Translations under genes and position numbers: made by a program | In this document: in pieces, positions 55,317 through 64,000 of the stretch | Position numbering within the stretch: the first letter of the stretch is position 1 | How the letters are laid out: each line of letters starts with the position of its first letter | NCBI GenBank assembly: GCA_019638015.1 | Contig: JAHBUP010000001.1 | Location: 1,334,424 to 1,398,423, forward strand | Direction: 5' to 3' | From: Melioribacteraceae bacterium | GTDB taxonomy: Bacteria; Bacteroidota; Ignavibacteria; Ignavibacteriales; Melioribacteraceae | DNA length: 64,000 bases | The notes under the pieces: model-generated | Seen by the model: only the letters and a program-made list of their open reading frames with translations | Told to the model about the DNA's origin: nothing | The model's database searches: none

Positions 55317-56855
55317 ATGTTTTCAAAAGTATTCACGGGCACGACTTATGGAATTGATTCATTCACGGTAGAAGTAGAAACTCATTTCGAAAAACAAATT
55401 CCATCATTCACAATTGTAGGATTACCCGATAATGCGGTAAAAGAGAGTCGTGAGCGGGTTACCGCCGCTATTAAAAATTCTGGTTTTGAATTTCCCCTCA
55501 AAAAAGTTACTGTAAACCTTGCCCCCGCAGATATTAAAAAGGAAGGGAGCGCGTTTGATCTTCCAATTGCTGTTGGAATTCTTGCGGCTAATGGTATTAT
55601 TAATTCTTCAAGTTTGGAGGATACAATAATACTCGGAGAGCTTTCACTCGAGGGAATTCTAAGAAAAGTTAAAGGAGCACTTCCAATCTCATTTGGTTCT
55701 CGAAAATCTGGATTTAGAAGAATTATACTGCCAAAGGATTCTTCCAAAGAAGCATCGATAGTAAATAATATTGATGTATACCCGGTTGAAAGATTATCGG
55801 AAGTTATCAGTTTTTTAAATGGTGAAAAGCAAATCAACCCTGTATCTACTAATATAAATGAAATATTTAATGAGGTTAATTCGTATACCTTAGATTTTGC
55901 TGAAGTAAAAGGGCAGGAAAATGTAAAACGTGCACTTGAAATAGCCGCCGCGGGAGGGCACAATATAATTATGATCGGACCTCCCGGTTCAGGAAAATCG
56001 ATGCTCGCAAAAAGATTACCAACAATATTACCTCCGCTAACTTTTGAAGAATCACTTGAAACTACAAAAATTCATTCGGTTGCCGGGATATTACCAAAGA
56101 ATAAAGCATTAATAACTCAAAGACCATTTCGAAATCCCCATCACACAATTAGTGATGCGGCACTAATTGGGGGTGGTTCCTTTCCGCGCCCCGGTGAAGT
56201 ATCATTTGCGCATCATGGAGTTTTATTTTTGGATGAACTACCTGAATTCAAAAAAAATGTTCTTGAAGTCCTTCGGCAGCCACTCGAAGATTCTCAAGTT
56301 ACTATAAGCCGATCAAAAATGTCGTTAGAATTTCCAGCAAATTTTATGCTTGCCGCAGCAATGAATCCATGCCCTTGCGGATATTTTACCGATGCGAACA
56401 AAGATTGTACCTGCAATACAACCCAAATTCAAAAATATATGGCAAAAATATCGGGGCCATTGTTAGACCGAATAGATATTCATATTGAGGTACCTGCAGT
56501 CAAATTCAAAGAGTTGACGAGTAAATCAAGTGGAGAACCCTCTGAGATGATTAGAGAACGGGTAATATCGGCGAGAGTGATTCAATCTAAAAGATTTGTG
56601 GGCCGAAAAATGATCTACAAAAATGCCGATATGGGATCAAAAGAAATTGCAGAATACTGCAGATTAGATTTATCCAGTGAAGAATTACTTAAAATGGCGA
56701 TGACCAAATTAGGGCTTTCAGCAAGAGCTTATGATAGAATACTGAAAGTTGGCAGAACAATCGCGGATCTGGAAAACTCACCCAATATATTAACCCAACA
56801 CATAAGCGAGGCTATACAATACCGGAGTTTGGATAGGGAACTTTGGCGGCATTGA
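55317..56855 (+). CDS. YifB/ComM family Mg-chelatase-like AAA+ ATPase
   Basis: 512 residues. The N-terminal Lon-protease-like S5 domain (about 1-175) has [21 protein letters not shown] and [17 protein letters not shown]. The AAA+ domain has Walker [16 protein letters not shown] (about 222) and the Mg-chelatase segment [23 protein letters not shown]. The C-terminal domain has the YRSLDRELW end. ComM is a hexameric helicase that aids branch migration of incoming DNA during transformation. GTGGGGG precedes the ATG. Confidence 0.93.
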   Translation: MFSKVFTGTTYGIDSFTVEVETHFEKQIPSFTIVGLPDNAVKESRERVTAAIKNSGFEFPLKKVTVNLAPADIKKEGSAFDLPIAVGILAANGIINSSSLEDTIILGELSLEGILRKVKGALPISFGSRKSGFRRIILPKDSSKEASIVNNIDVYPVERLSEVISFLNGEKQINPVSTNINEIFNEVNSYTLDFAEVKGQENVKRALEIAAAGGHNIIMIGPPGSGKSMLAKRLPTILPPLTFEESLETTKIHSVAGILPKNKALITQRPFRNPHHTISDAALIGGGSFPRPGEVSFAHHGVLFLDELPEFKKNVLEVLRQPLEDSQVTISRSKMSLEFPANFMLAAAMNPCPCGYFTDANKDCTCNTTQIQKYMAKISGPLLDRIDIHIEVPAVKFKELTSKSSGEPSEMIRERVISARVIQSKRFVGRKMIYKNADMGSKEIAEYCRLDLSSEELLKMAMTKLGLSARAYDRILKVGRTIADLENSPNILTQHISEAIQYRSLDRELWRH

Positions 56856-56876
56856 ACTAAAAGCCTAAAAAAAATA

Positions 56877-56907
56877 TTGCTTTTTAAAGTTGAGACCTAT
56901 ATTTTTG
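56877..56907 (+). promoter_or_regulatory. Promoter-like boxes ahead of tRNA-Tyr
   Basis: TTG at 56877-56879 and TATTTTTG at 56900-56907 are separated by 20 bases, the best fit in the window to the Bacteroidetes -33/-7 pattern. The tRNA begins 39 bases downstream. Confidence 0.45.
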
Positions 56908-56946
56908 TCGCTCGCATAAATTCTTATACATACTGAAAGCGCCTAT

Positions 56947-57030
56947 GGGCGGACGCCGGAGTTGGAGAGCCGGGGCGGACTGTAAATCCGTTGGCATACG
57001 CCTTTGGGGGTTCGAATCCCTCGCCGCCCA
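56947..57030 (+). tRNA. tRNA-Tyr (GTA)
   Basis: 84 bases with a class II variable arm. The anticodon loop CTGTAAA within stem CGGA/TCCG gives anticodon GTA (56982-56984). The acceptor stem GGGCGG / CCGCCC pairs except at its last position (A opposite G). The T-loop TTCGAAT is standard; the CCA end is not encoded. Confidence 0.95.
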
Positions 57031-57113
57031 CACTACTCGAATTGATGAAGTAGAATGTCACCAAAAATATTCACACTTCGCCAATTCTTTCTGAAAATAA
57101 AATTTTAATAAAA

Positions 57114-57142
57114 CATACAGATTAGTCTGTAGTATGCTTTTT
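57114..57142 (+). terminator. Possible terminator between tRNA-Tyr and tRNA-Gly
   Basis: An imperfect hairpin CAT-ACAGA / TCTGT-AGT-ATG with loop TTAG and a three-base bulge, followed by CTTTTTATTTATT. It could end a tRNA-Tyr transcript or only be a processing structure. Confidence 0.35.
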
Positions 57143-57158
57143 ATTTATTGTTTGTATT

Positions 57159-57231
57159 GCGGGAGTAACTCAGTTGGTAGAGTCACAGCCTTCCAAGCTG
57201 TTGGTCGCGGGTTCGAGTCCCGTCTCCCGCT
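57159..57231 (+). tRNA. tRNA-Gly (TCC)
   Basis: 73 bases. The acceptor stem GCGGGAG / CTCCCGC is perfect. The anticodon loop CTTCCAA gives TCC. D-loop and T-loop (TTCGAGT) are normal, CCA not encoded. Confidence 0.96.
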
Positions 57232-57236
57232 CTATT

Positions 57237-57309
<73 letters not shown>

Positions 57310-57351
57310 CAAAGCCGTAAAACGGATTAAGTTTAATAAGGAATAGTTAAA

Positions 57352-57519
57352 ATGGCAAAATCAAAAAATATTAGACAAATAATTATTCTTGAGAGTACTG
57401 CTAATACTGGATATAGATATTCAACAACCAAGAATAAAAGAAATCATCCTAATCGTGTTGAATTTAAAAAATATGACCCTGTTGCAAAAAAACATGTTGT
57501 ATTTAAGGAAACTAAATAA
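57352..57519 (+). CDS. rpmG: 50S ribosomal protein L33 (zinc-free form)
   Basis: 55 residues, ATG at 57352 with AAGGA 9 bases upstream. The family pattern is clear ([18 protein letters not shown] and [17 protein letters not shown]). It has no cysteines, so it is the zinc-independent form. It sits between tRNA-Thr and tRNA-Trp, ahead of secE, a standard place for rpmG. Confidence 0.95.
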   Translation: MAKSKNIRQIIILESTANTGYRYSTTKNKRNHPNRVEFKKYDPVAKKHVVFKETK

Positions 57520-57520
57520 T

Positions 57521-57593
57521 ACGTCAGTGGCTCAATTGGTAGAGCAGCGGTCTCCAAAACCGCAGGTTGGGGGTTCGAGTCCCTCCTGACGTG
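57521..57593 (+). tRNA. tRNA-Trp (CCA)
   Basis: 73 bases. The acceptor stem ACGTCAG / CTGACGT is perfect with discriminator G. The anticodon stem GCGGT / ACCGC encloses CTCCAAA, giving CCA. It begins one base after the rpmG stop. Confidence 0.96.
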
Positions 57594-57619
57594 CAATGCT
57601 TAATTATGGTGATTAAACT

Positions 57620-57802
57620 ATGAAAGAAAAAATTGTAAACTTTGTTAATGATGTGGTTAAGGAAATGAAAAAAGTTACCTGGCCAACTAAGGAAGAACTA
57701 AAAGAATCGACATCCATTGTTATCGTCGCATGTTTAATTTTAGCAGTTTTCACCTACATCATTGATATGGGAATTAGCCAAATCTTAAAAGGAATATTCT
57801 AG
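57620..57802 (+). CDS. secE: Preprotein translocase subunit SecE
   Basis: 60 residues, the single-helix form. VVKEMKKVTWPTKEELKEST is the conserved amphipathic segment, followed by one membrane helix (about 32-50). SecE clamps SecY in the translocon. It directly precedes nusG. Confidence 0.95.
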   Translation: MKEKIVNFVNDVVKEMKKVTWPTKEELKESTSIVIVACLILAVFTYIIDMGISQILKGIF

Positions 57803-57803
57803 T

Positions 57804-58349
57804 TTGGAAACTGTAACCGCTAAATGGTACGTTGTAAGAACTTTCTCTGGTCATGAAAATAAGGTGAAGACTCTGATCGAATCCGAATTACGTGATAATG
57901 AAGAATTAAAAGCTAGAATCTTCGAAATTTTAGTTCCTACCGAAAAAGTCTTTGAAGTAAAAGATGGTAAGAAAAAGACTAAGAAGAAGAACTTTTTCCC
58001 AGGTTACATTTTATTGAATGCGGATTTAGATTTAAGAGTTAAAGATTTTATAGTTAATACCCCATCGGTAATGGGATTTCTCGGTTCACAAAACGTTCCT
58101 GTTCCACTCCTTCCTGAAGAAGTTAAAAGAATTGTTGGAAGATTATCTCAAAACGAGGATACCGAAAGAACCGATACGATATTTAGAACCGGCGATTTCG
58201 TTAAAATTATAGATGGTCCTTTCAATAATTTCTCCGGCGTTATTCAAGAAGTAAATGAAGAAAAAATGAAAATTAAAGTTATGGTTTCAATTTTTGGAAG
58301 AAAAACTCCTGTTGAAATTGATTTTACTCAAGCTGAATTAGAAAAATAA
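57804..58349 (+). CDS. nusG: Transcription antitermination factor NusG
   Basis: 181 residues from a TTG at 57804, one base after the secE stop. The NGN domain has KWYVVRTFSGHENKVKTLIE, with KKNFFPGYILLN further on. The KOW domain has GDFVKIIDGPFNNFSGVIQEVNEEKMKIKV. NusG binds RNA polymerase to suppress pausing and links it to the ribosome or Rho. Confidence 0.96.
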   Translation: METVTAKWYVVRTFSGHENKVKTLIESELRDNEELKARIFEILVPTEKVFEVKDGKKKTKKKNFFPGYILLNADLDLRVKDFIVNTPSVMGFLGSQNVPVPLLPEEVKRIVGRLSQNEDTERTDTIFRTGDFVKIIDGPFNNFSGVIQEVNEEKMKIKVMVSIFGRKTPVEIDFTQAELEK

Positions 58350-58367
58350 AAGTACAGTAGGTATAAA

Positions 58368-58793
58368 ATGGCAAAGAAAATCGATAGTTATATTAAGTTG
58401 CAAGTACCAGGCGGTCAGGCTAATCCTTCTCCTCCAATCGGTCCTGCCCTTGGTCAAAAAGGTGTAAATATCATGGAGTTCTGCAAGCAGTTTAATTCAA
58501 GAACTTCCGAAAAACCTGGACTTATAATCCCGGTTGTAATAACTGTATATTCAGATAAATCCTTTACATTTATTACAAAAACTCCTCCAGCTGCAGTGTT
58601 ACTAAAAAAAGCAGCAAAAGTTGAAAGAGGTTCTGCCGAACCGCATAAAGTAAAAGTAGCAAAAGTTACAAAAGCTCAGGTTAAAGAAATTGCAACCTTG
58701 AAAATGCCTGATCTTAATGCTCACGATGTTGAACATGCAATGAGCATGGTAGCAGGTACTGCCAGAAGTATGGGCTTTACAGTAGAAGACTAA
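58368..58793 (+). CDS. rplK: 50S ribosomal protein L11
   Basis: 141 residues, full length. [35 protein letters not shown] is the conserved N-terminus, and the C-terminal domain that binds the GTPase-centre RNA ends [17 protein letters not shown]. It precedes rplA by about 30 bases. Confidence 0.97.
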   Translation: MAKKIDSYIKLQVPGGQANPSPPIGPALGQKGVNIMEFCKQFNSRTSEKPGLIIPVVITVYSDKSFTFITKTPPAAVLLKKAAKVERGSAEPHKVKVAKVTKAQVKEIATLKMPDLNAHDVEHAMSMVAGTARSMGFTVED

Positions 58794-58822
58794 TTTGTTA
58801 AATCAATTTTGTTGGAATGACT

Positions 58823-59524
58823 ATGAACGTTTCAAAAAGAGTGAAATCTATTAATAAAACTGTGAACAAAGACAAAGAATACCGTCTTGAAGAGGCAATT
58901 AAAATTCTTAAAGATTGTTCTAAAGTTAAATTTGATGAATCTGTTGATTGCGCTATAAGACTTGGAGTTGATCCTCGACATGCCGATCAAATGATTCGCG
59001 GAACAGTTTCTTTGCCACATGGAACCGGTAAAAAAGTTACAGTATTGGTGATTGCAAAAGGAGCCAATGCCGAAACCGCTCTTCAAGCAGGTGCAGAATA
59101 TGCTGGCTTCGAGGAATACCTTGAAAAAATAAAAGGTGGTTGGGCTGAAGTTGACGTGATTATTGCAACTCCGGATGCGATGGGTGAATTGGGAAAATTA
59201 GGCCGCGTGCTTGGTCCTAAAGGATTAATGCCAAACCCGAAAAGTGGTACAGTTACTACCGATGTTGCCAAAGCTGTAAAAGAAGTTAAAGCGGGCAAAA
59301 TCGAGTTCCGTGTTGAAAAAGCCGGTATTGTACACACTTCATTAGGTAAATTATCTTTTTCAAGTGAGCAATTGGCAGATAACGCGAGAGCTTTCCTTCA
59401 AACAATTATGAAGATGAAACCTTCTTCTGCTAAGGGTCAATATGTTAGAAGTTTGTTTATCTCTTCTACGATGGGTCCTGGCTTAAAAATTTCTAAAGAC
59501 GAAACAGTATTTAGTACAAAATAA
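58823..59524 (+). CDS. rplA: 50S ribosomal protein L1
   Basis: 233 residues from the ATG at 58823, which has GGA 6 bases upstream; an ATG at 58817 lies one base from that GGA and is less likely. Motifs include [34 protein letters not shown] and [21 protein letters not shown]1 forms the stalk at the tRNA exit site and often represses its own operon. Confidence 0.96.
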   Translation: MNVSKRVKSINKTVNKDKEYRLEEAIKILKDCSKVKFDESVDCAIRLGVDPRHADQMIRGTVSLPHGTGKKVTVLVIAKGANAETALQAGAEYAGFEEYLEKIKGGWAEVDVIIATPDAMGELGKLGRVLGPKGLMPNPKSGTVTTDVAKAVKEVKAGKIEFRVEKAGIVHTSLGKLSFSSEQLADNARAFLQTIMKMKPSSAKGQYVRSLFISSTMGPGLKISKDETVFSTK

Positions 59525-59599
59525 ATTTTACGCACTCATCCGTAATTTGACGGATAAAAAATGCTTCTACATAATAATGTGTGTTAATTGCATAGGAGA
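59525..59599 (+). promoter_or_regulatory. Possible rplJ leader (L10 autoregulatory region)
   Basis: 75-base gap between rplA and rplJ with a 6-base stem ATCCGT / ACGGAT (59538-59543 with 59550-59555). Many bacteria have an L10-binding leader here that controls rplJL. The full three-way structure was not confirmed by eye. Confidence 0.35.
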
Positions 59600-59602
59600 A
59601 TG

Positions 59603-60124
59603 ATGAAAAGATTAGAAAAAGAAGAGCAGATTGAGCAGATTAAAGAGCTTATTGGTAATTCTTCTGCAATGTTTTTGGTTGATTACCGCGGGGTAAATGT
59701 TGCCGATATCAACAAACTTCGCGCCCAATTTCGTAAAGAAGGGGTTACTTATAAAGTCTTTAAAAATACTCTCTTCAAAAAGGCCCTCGAACAATTAGGC
59801 GCTTTTGAAAAGTTAAATGAACAGCTTGTTGGAATGATTGGTGTAGCGTTTGCTAATGAAAACTTTGTTGCACCGGCTAAAATCATTAAAAAATATAATG
59901 AAGAAGCAAAAAAACTCCAATTTAAAGGCTGTTACCTCGAAACAACGTTCTACGGAGCTGAACAATTAGAAGCAATAGCTTCAATGCCAACTAAAGAAGA
60001 AATTATGTCTGGTATTGTTGGTAGTATTGCCGCTCCGGCTTCAGGAATTGTTGGTGCTATAAATGCAGTTATAAGAGATTTAGTCAGCGTTATCGATGAA
60101 GTCGCAAAGAAAAAAGCTGCATAA
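59603..60124 (+). CDS. rplJ: 50S ribosomal protein L10
   Basis: 173 residues from the ATG at 59603, with AGGAG 4 bases upstream. ATG 59600 and TTG 59588 crowd or overlap the ribosome site. The N-terminal domain has FLVDYRGVNVADINKLRAQFRKEGVTYKVFKNTLFKKA. The C-terminal helix that binds L7/L12 dimers ends with SVIDEVAKKKAA. Confidence 0.96.
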   Translation: MKRLEKEEQIEQIKELIGNSSAMFLVDYRGVNVADINKLRAQFRKEGVTYKVFKNTLFKKALEQLGAFEKLNEQLVGMIGVAFANENFVAPAKIIKKYNEEAKKLQFKGCYLETTFYGAEQLEAIASMPTKEEIMSGIVGSIAAPASGIVGAINAVIRDLVSVIDEVAKKKAA

Positions 60125-60164
60125 AAATTTGAATTATTAATAAAGAAACAGGAGAAATAATAAA

Positions 60165-60545
60165 ATGTCAGAGAAAATTGTTGAAATCGTAGAAAAAATT
60201 AAAGCGCTTACACTTGTTGAAGCTTCAGAATTAAAAAAAGCATTAGAAGATGAATTTGGTGTTACTGCTGCCGCTCCAGTTGTAGTTGCCGGTGCTGCAG
60301 CTCCGGGTGCAGCTGCCGCTCCAGTCGAAGAACAGACTGAATTTGATGTTATTCTTCAAGCTGCTGGCGCAACAAAAATTAATGTTATTAAAGTTGTTCG
60401 CGCTCATACTGGTTTAGGACTTAAAGAAGCAAAAGATTTAGTTGACGGTGCTCCAAAAGCAGTTAAAGAAGCTATCTCTAAAGATGAAGCTGAAAAAATC
60501 AAAAAAGAATTAGAAGAAGCCGGCGCAACTGTTCAGGTTAAGTAA
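60165..60545 (+). CDS. rplL: 50S ribosomal protein L7/L12
   Basis: 126 residues. The N-terminal dimerisation helix region is followed by the Ala-rich hinge (about 34-55) and the factor-binding domain with [32 protein letters not shown]. It forms the stalk that recruits translation GTPases. Preceded by AGGAG. Confidence 0.97.
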   Translation: MSEKIVEIVEKIKALTLVEASELKKALEDEFGVTAAAPVVVAGAAAPGAAAAPVEEQTEFDVILQAAGATKINVIKVVRAHTGLGLKEAKDLVDGAPKAVKEAISKDEAEKIKKELEEAGATVQVK

Positions 60546-60578
60546 TTAAATCATTAGCCAGTTTATTAGAATTAAATT

Positions 60579-60618
60579 AAGTGGTAAGAGGGTGAAAACC
60601 GTCTTGCCACTTTCTTTC
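60579..60618 (+). terminator. rplL-rpoB intercistronic hairpin (attenuator)
   Basis: Eleven-base stem AAGTGGTAAGA / TCTTGCCACTT (60579-60589 with 60602-60612, one G-U), topped by a G-G mismatch and an inner GGT-GAAA-ACC tetraloop hairpin, then TCTTTC. This matches the partial terminator or processing site usual between rplL and rpoB. Confidence 0.65.
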
Positions 60619-60660
60619 ATTATTATGAAGGAATAAAATTAACCACATCGGAGGTTAGGG

Positions 60661-63600
60661 TTGGAAAAATCAAAAATCAATAAGAGCACAGGTAGAATTA
60701 CTTTTGCCTCTATTTTTTCTTCAATGAAGATGCCTGATTTGCTTAATATTCAGTTAGATTCATTCGAGGAATTTCTTCAATTAAAGGTAAATCCATCATT
60801 AAGAGAAAATGTTGGTTTACAAGCAGTTTTCAATGCAAATTTCCCCATCCTTGACAATAAAGAATTTTACAGACTAGATTTTATCGAGTATTATATTGAA
60901 AAACCAAGATTCTCAATTCCTGAATGCGAAGAAAGAGGATTAACCTATTCGGCTCCTTTAAAAGCTAAATTGCGTTTATCAACAAAAGATGATGAAACCG
61001 GTGAATATGTAAATTCAGTTGAACAAGAAGTTTACCTTGGTAATTTACCATTTATGACACGGCGCGGAACATTTATTATCAATGGCGCCGAGAGAGTTAT
61101 TGTAAGCCAATTGCACCGTTCTCCCGGTGTTGCTTTCGCTCAAACTTTCCATCCAAATGGTACCCCAATTTATTCTGCGAGAATTATTCCTTTTAGAGGT
61201 TCTTGGGTAGAATTTGCTACCGATATAAATAACATAATGTACGTTTATATCGATAGACGAAAAAAATTCCCGGCTTCAACATTGTTGCGAGCTCTGGGTT
61301 ACGAAACCGAAGAACAAATTCTTAACTTATTCGATTTGATCGAAGAAGTCGCTGTTAAACAAATAAACGCCGATACTCACTCGGGTAGAATTGTAGCTAA
61401 TGATGTTATTGATCATCAAACCGGTGAAATTTACGCTACTAAAGATTCTGAATTAACTGAAGAAATAATAGATAATATTAAAGCCTCCGCTGTTACAACT
61501 GTTCAATTGATTAGTCTCGAAACTTCTTACGAACAGGACTTAGTGATTAATACTCTTAAAAAAGATACATCAACCAACAAAGATGAAGCTCTCTACGCAA
61601 TTTATCGTCAACTCCGATCCAGCGAAGCTCCTGATATTGATACCGCGGTTGGTTTAATTGAAAAACTTTTCTTTAATGATAAAAGATATGATTTGGGTGA
61701 CGTTGGCCGTTTTAGAATGAACGATCGCCTTAACCTAAATGTACCCGATAATGTAAAAGTATTAACCCCTGAAGATATAATTGCCATCATGAAAAACATT
61801 ATCAAGTTAAAAAATGGTAATGTGAATGTGGATGATATAGACCATTTAGGAAATAGAAGAGTGAGAACTGTTGGTGAACAACTTCAACAGCAGTATAATG
61901 TTGGTTTAGCAAGAATGGCGCGCACTATTAAAGAAAGAATGAATATGCGCGATAACGAAAACATGCAGCCGCAAGATTTAGTTAATGCAAGAACAATTAC
62001 ATCAGTAATTAACGCGTTCTTCGGTACCAATCAGTTGTCACAGTTTATGGATCAAACAAACCCGCTTTCAGAATTGACCCATAAGAGAAGAATTTCAGCT
62101 CTCGGACCAGGGGGCTTAACTCGTGAACGCGCCGGATTTGAAGTCCGTGACGTGCACCATTCACATTATGGACGCCTCTGCCCAATTGAAACACCCGAAG
62201 GTCCAAACATCGGTCTTATTTCTTCTCTAACTATTTACGCACGGGTTAACAATTATGGATTCTTAGAAACTCCTTATCGCAAAGTTAAAGATGGTAAAGT
62301 TTCTAATAATGTAGATTATTTAAGCGCAGATCAGGAAGATGAATTTATTATTGCTCAGGCAAACGCACCTATTGATGAGCAGGGAAGATACGTACTCGAA
62401 AGAGTAAAATGTAGAGCTAAAGGTGAATTCCCGATAGTTGTTCCTTCCGAAGTACATTATATGGATGTTGCTCCTACTCAAATTGTATCGGCTGCTGCTG
62501 CATTAATTCCATTTCTTGAGCATGATGACGCTAACCGCGCTCTCATGGGTTCTAACATGCAGCGTCAAGCTGTTCCACTTTTAGTTCCTGAAGCTCCTGT
62601 TGTTGGAACCGGAATGGAATATAAAATAGCCCGTGATTCACGTTCAATAGTTATTGCAGAAGATAATGGTGTAATTGAATACGCTGACTCCAAAAGAGTG
62701 ATTGTTAGATATGATGTTGATGAAGATGCTCCTGAAACTCTAGTTAGTTTTGATGATGAAAAAATAGTTACTTATGAGATGAGTAAGTTTGCCGGTACTA
62801 ACCAGGAAACCTGCTTTAATCAGAAACCAATTGTGATAACTGGTCAAAGAATTAAAAAAGGTGATGTACTCGCCGATGGACCTGCAATCGAAAAAGGTGA
62901 ATTGGCGCTCGGCAGAAATGTATCTGTTGCATTCATGCCTTGGCGTGGTTATAACTTTGAAGATGCTATTGTTTTAAGTGAAAGACTTGTTGCTGATGAT
63001 GTTTTCACTTCAATTCATATTGAAGAATTTGAATTACAAGTGAGAGAAACAAAACGGGGTGAAGAAGAACTAACTAGAGATATTCCAAACGTTAGTGAAG
63101 AAGCTACAAAAGATCTCGATGAGAATGGTATTGTTAGAGAAGGTGCTGAGGTTAAAGAAGGTGATATTCTGATTGGAAAAATTACTCCTAAAGGAGAAAC
63201 CGATCCAACACCGGAAGAAAAATTGCTTAAAGCAATATTTGGTGATAAAGCCGGTGATGTTAAAGATGCATCCTTGAAAGCCCCTCCAGGATTAAAAGGT
63301 GTTGTTATTAAAACCAGATTATTTAGCCGTAAAAGAAAGGATGCTGATTCTAAAAAAGTTGAAAAGAAACAGATGGATCAGCTTGAAAATTCTTATTTAA
63401 AAAGTAAAGAAGAACACTATAATAAACTTGTAACAAAATTAACTCGTATTACCGAAGGAAAAACATCCTCAGGTGTTCGTGATCTAGATGGCTCTGTTGT
63501 TTTAAGAAGCGGCACAACAATCAAAGAAGAAACGTTTTCTAATATTGAAGATGTTACAAAATTAGATTATACACGCGACTGGTTCGAAAAGAAAAATATT

Positions 63601-64000
63601 AATGAACAAATAAAAACTCTCTTCTCCAATTATTTCACAATTCTCGCCGATATAGAAGAAGACTACAAGAGAGAAAAATTAAAAATACAGAGCGGTGATG
63701 AGTTGCCTCCGGGAATTACTCAGTTAGCTAAAGTATATGTTGCTAAAAAAAGAAAAATTTCTGTTGGTGATAAAATGGCAGGCCGACACGGTAATAAAGG
63801 TGTTGTTGCTAAAGTTGTTCCGCTCGAAGATATGCCATATCATGAAGATGGAACACCGGTTGATATAGTTCTTAATCCGCTCGGTGTACCTTCACGTATG
63901 AACATTGGTCAATTGTATGAAACAGCTCTTGGATGGGTAGGTAAAAAATTGGGCGTTAAATTTGAAACACCGATTTTTGACAGCGCCAGAGTTTCTGAAG
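60661..64000 (+). CDS. rpoB: DNA-directed RNA polymerase beta subunit (3' truncated by window edge)
   Basis: Open from a TTG at 60661 (GGAGG at 60650-60654) to the last base, 1113 codons so far. Landmarks are MTRRGTFIINGAERVIVSQLHRSPGVAF, the rifampicin cluster SQFMDQTNPLSELTHKRRISALGPGGL, EVRDVHHSHYGRLCPIETPEGPNIGLI, and KMAGRHGNKGVVAKV near the right edge. The key rifampicin-contact residues (Q, D, H, S equivalents of 513, 516, 526 and 531) are of the sensitive type; only the 518-equivalent differs (T for N). rpoC should follow outside the window. Confidence 0.97.
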   Translation, partial: MEKSKINKSTGRITFASIFSSMKMPDLLNIQLDSFEEFLQLKVNPSLRENVGLQAVFNANFPILDNKEFYRLDFIEYYIEKPRFSIPECEERGLTYSAPLKAKLRLSTKDDETGEYVNSVEQEVYLGNLPFMTRRGTFIINGAERVIVSQLHRSPGVAFAQTFHPNGTPIYSARIIPFRGSWVEFATDINNIMYVYIDRRKKFPASTLLRALGYETEEQILNLFDLIEEVAVKQINADTHSGRIVANDVIDHQTGEIYATKDSELTEEIIDNIKASAVTTVQLISLETSYEQDLVINTLKKDTSTNKDEALYAIYRQLRSSEAPDIDTAVGLIEKLFFNDKRYDLGDVGRFRMNDRLNLNVPDNVKVLTPEDIIAIMKNIIKLKNGNVNVDDIDHLGNRRVRTVGEQLQQQYNVGLARMARTIKERMNMRDNENMQPQDLVNARTITSVINAFFGTNQLSQFMDQTNPLSELTHKRRISALGPGGLTRERAGFEVRDVHHSHYGRLCPIETPEGPNIGLISSLTIYARVNNYGFLETPYRKVKDGKVSNNVDYLSADQEDEFIIAQANAPIDEQGRYVLERVKCRAKGEFPIVVPSEVHYMDVAPTQIVSAAAALIPFLEHDDANRALMGSNMQRQAVPLLVPEAPVVGTGMEYKIARDSRSIVIAEDNGVIEYADSKRVIVRYDVDEDAPETLVSFDDEKIVTYEMSKFAGTNQETCFNQKPIVITGQRIKKGDVLADGPAIEKGELALGRNVSVAFMPWRGYNFEDAIVLSERLVADDVFTSIHIEEFELQVRETKRGEEELTRDIPNVSEEATKDLDENGIVREGAEVKEGDILIGKITPKGETDPTPEEKLLKAIFGDKAGDVKDASLKAPPGLKGVVIKTRLFSRKRKDADSKKVEKKQMDQLENSYLKSKEEHYNKLVTKLTRITEGKTSSGVRDLDGSVVLRSGTTIKEETFSNIEDVTKLDYTRDWFEKKNINEQIKTLFSNYFTILADIEEDYKREKLKIQSGDELPPGITQLAKVYVAKKRKISVGDKMAGRHGNKGVVAKVVPLEDMPYHEDGTPVDIVLNPLGVPSRMNIGQLYETALGWVGKKLGVKFETPIFDSARVSE

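Noticed and set aside
55382..55963. 193-residue reverse-strand frame inside the comM-like gene
   Set aside because: Antisense to a conserved Lon-like domain, with no start context or recognisable motif.
61608..61805. 65-residue reverse-strand frame inside rpoB
   Set aside because: Antisense to the conserved beta subunit and without supporting features.

Overview
The window looks like a chromosomal segment of a low-GC, Gram-negative bacterium of the Bacteroidetes/Chlorobi superphylum, most likely an Ignavibacteriales-type organism. The main pointers are a type IX secretion C-terminal sorting domain with the EQNYPNPFNP signature (40934-42313), A-rich leaders with several TAnnTTTG promoter-like boxes, outer-membrane barrel and lipoprotein genes, a large propeller-type hybrid sensor kinase, and a tRNA-secE-nusG-rplKAJL-rpoB cluster. 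The placement rests on protein signatures read by eye, not on a database search. The content is mostly housekeeping. I see no prophage, IS element, CRISPR array or rRNA gene.

Layout. 1-4039: tail of a PHP-type phosphoesterase, then a TPR membrane protein, efp, accB, accC and gcvH. 4100-8471: guaA, radC, a coiled-coil lipoprotein plus LysM protein pair, and phoH. 8468-16947: mazG, a RidA-family gene, a secreted protein, a LytR_C protein, rsfS and argS, then a reverse-strand block of surE, a large VWA-like membrane protein, a bacteriohemerythrin and comF. 17062-24793: a secreted protein followed by a tightly packed run of an orphan DNA methyltransferase, xseA, xseB, dxs, a Gfo/Idh oxidoreductase and a PhoB/PhoR-like two-component pair. 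24880-25517: rplU, rpmA and a terminator. 25531-32369 (reverse): mdh, an RsbW-like ATPase, an outer-membrane barrel, an FN3 lipoprotein, a beta-CASP metallo-hydrolase and an AI-2E family membrane protein.

32534-43640: pta, a glutathione-peroxidase-like gene, then reverse-strand alkaline phosphatase and ilvE. A forward run follows: a double-Usp protein, a cation/proton antiporter with a C-terminal EIIA domain, an MlaE permease and a sugar transferase, then the T9SS cargo protein and an aminotransferase. 43680-50400 (reverse): two tandem hybrid histidine kinases. 50743-56855: an M16 peptidase, nuoG, nuoH, nuoI and a ComM/YifB ATPase. 56947-64000: tRNA-Tyr, tRNA-Gly, tRNA-Thr, rpmG (55 aa), tRNA-Trp, secE, nusG, rplK, rplA, rplJ, rplL and the 5' 3.3 kb of rpoB.

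The most useful leads are: a degenerate palindromic repeat carried in frame inside the T9SS sorting domain; a solitary methyltransferase translationally coupled to xseA; a VWA-like membrane protein coupled to a hemerythrin; an unrecognised lipoprotein/outer-membrane pair behind a beta-CASP nuclease; a nuoGHI block split from the rest of complex I; absence of tuf from its usual place; and repeated Bacteroidetes-style promoter boxes. None is a proven new system.
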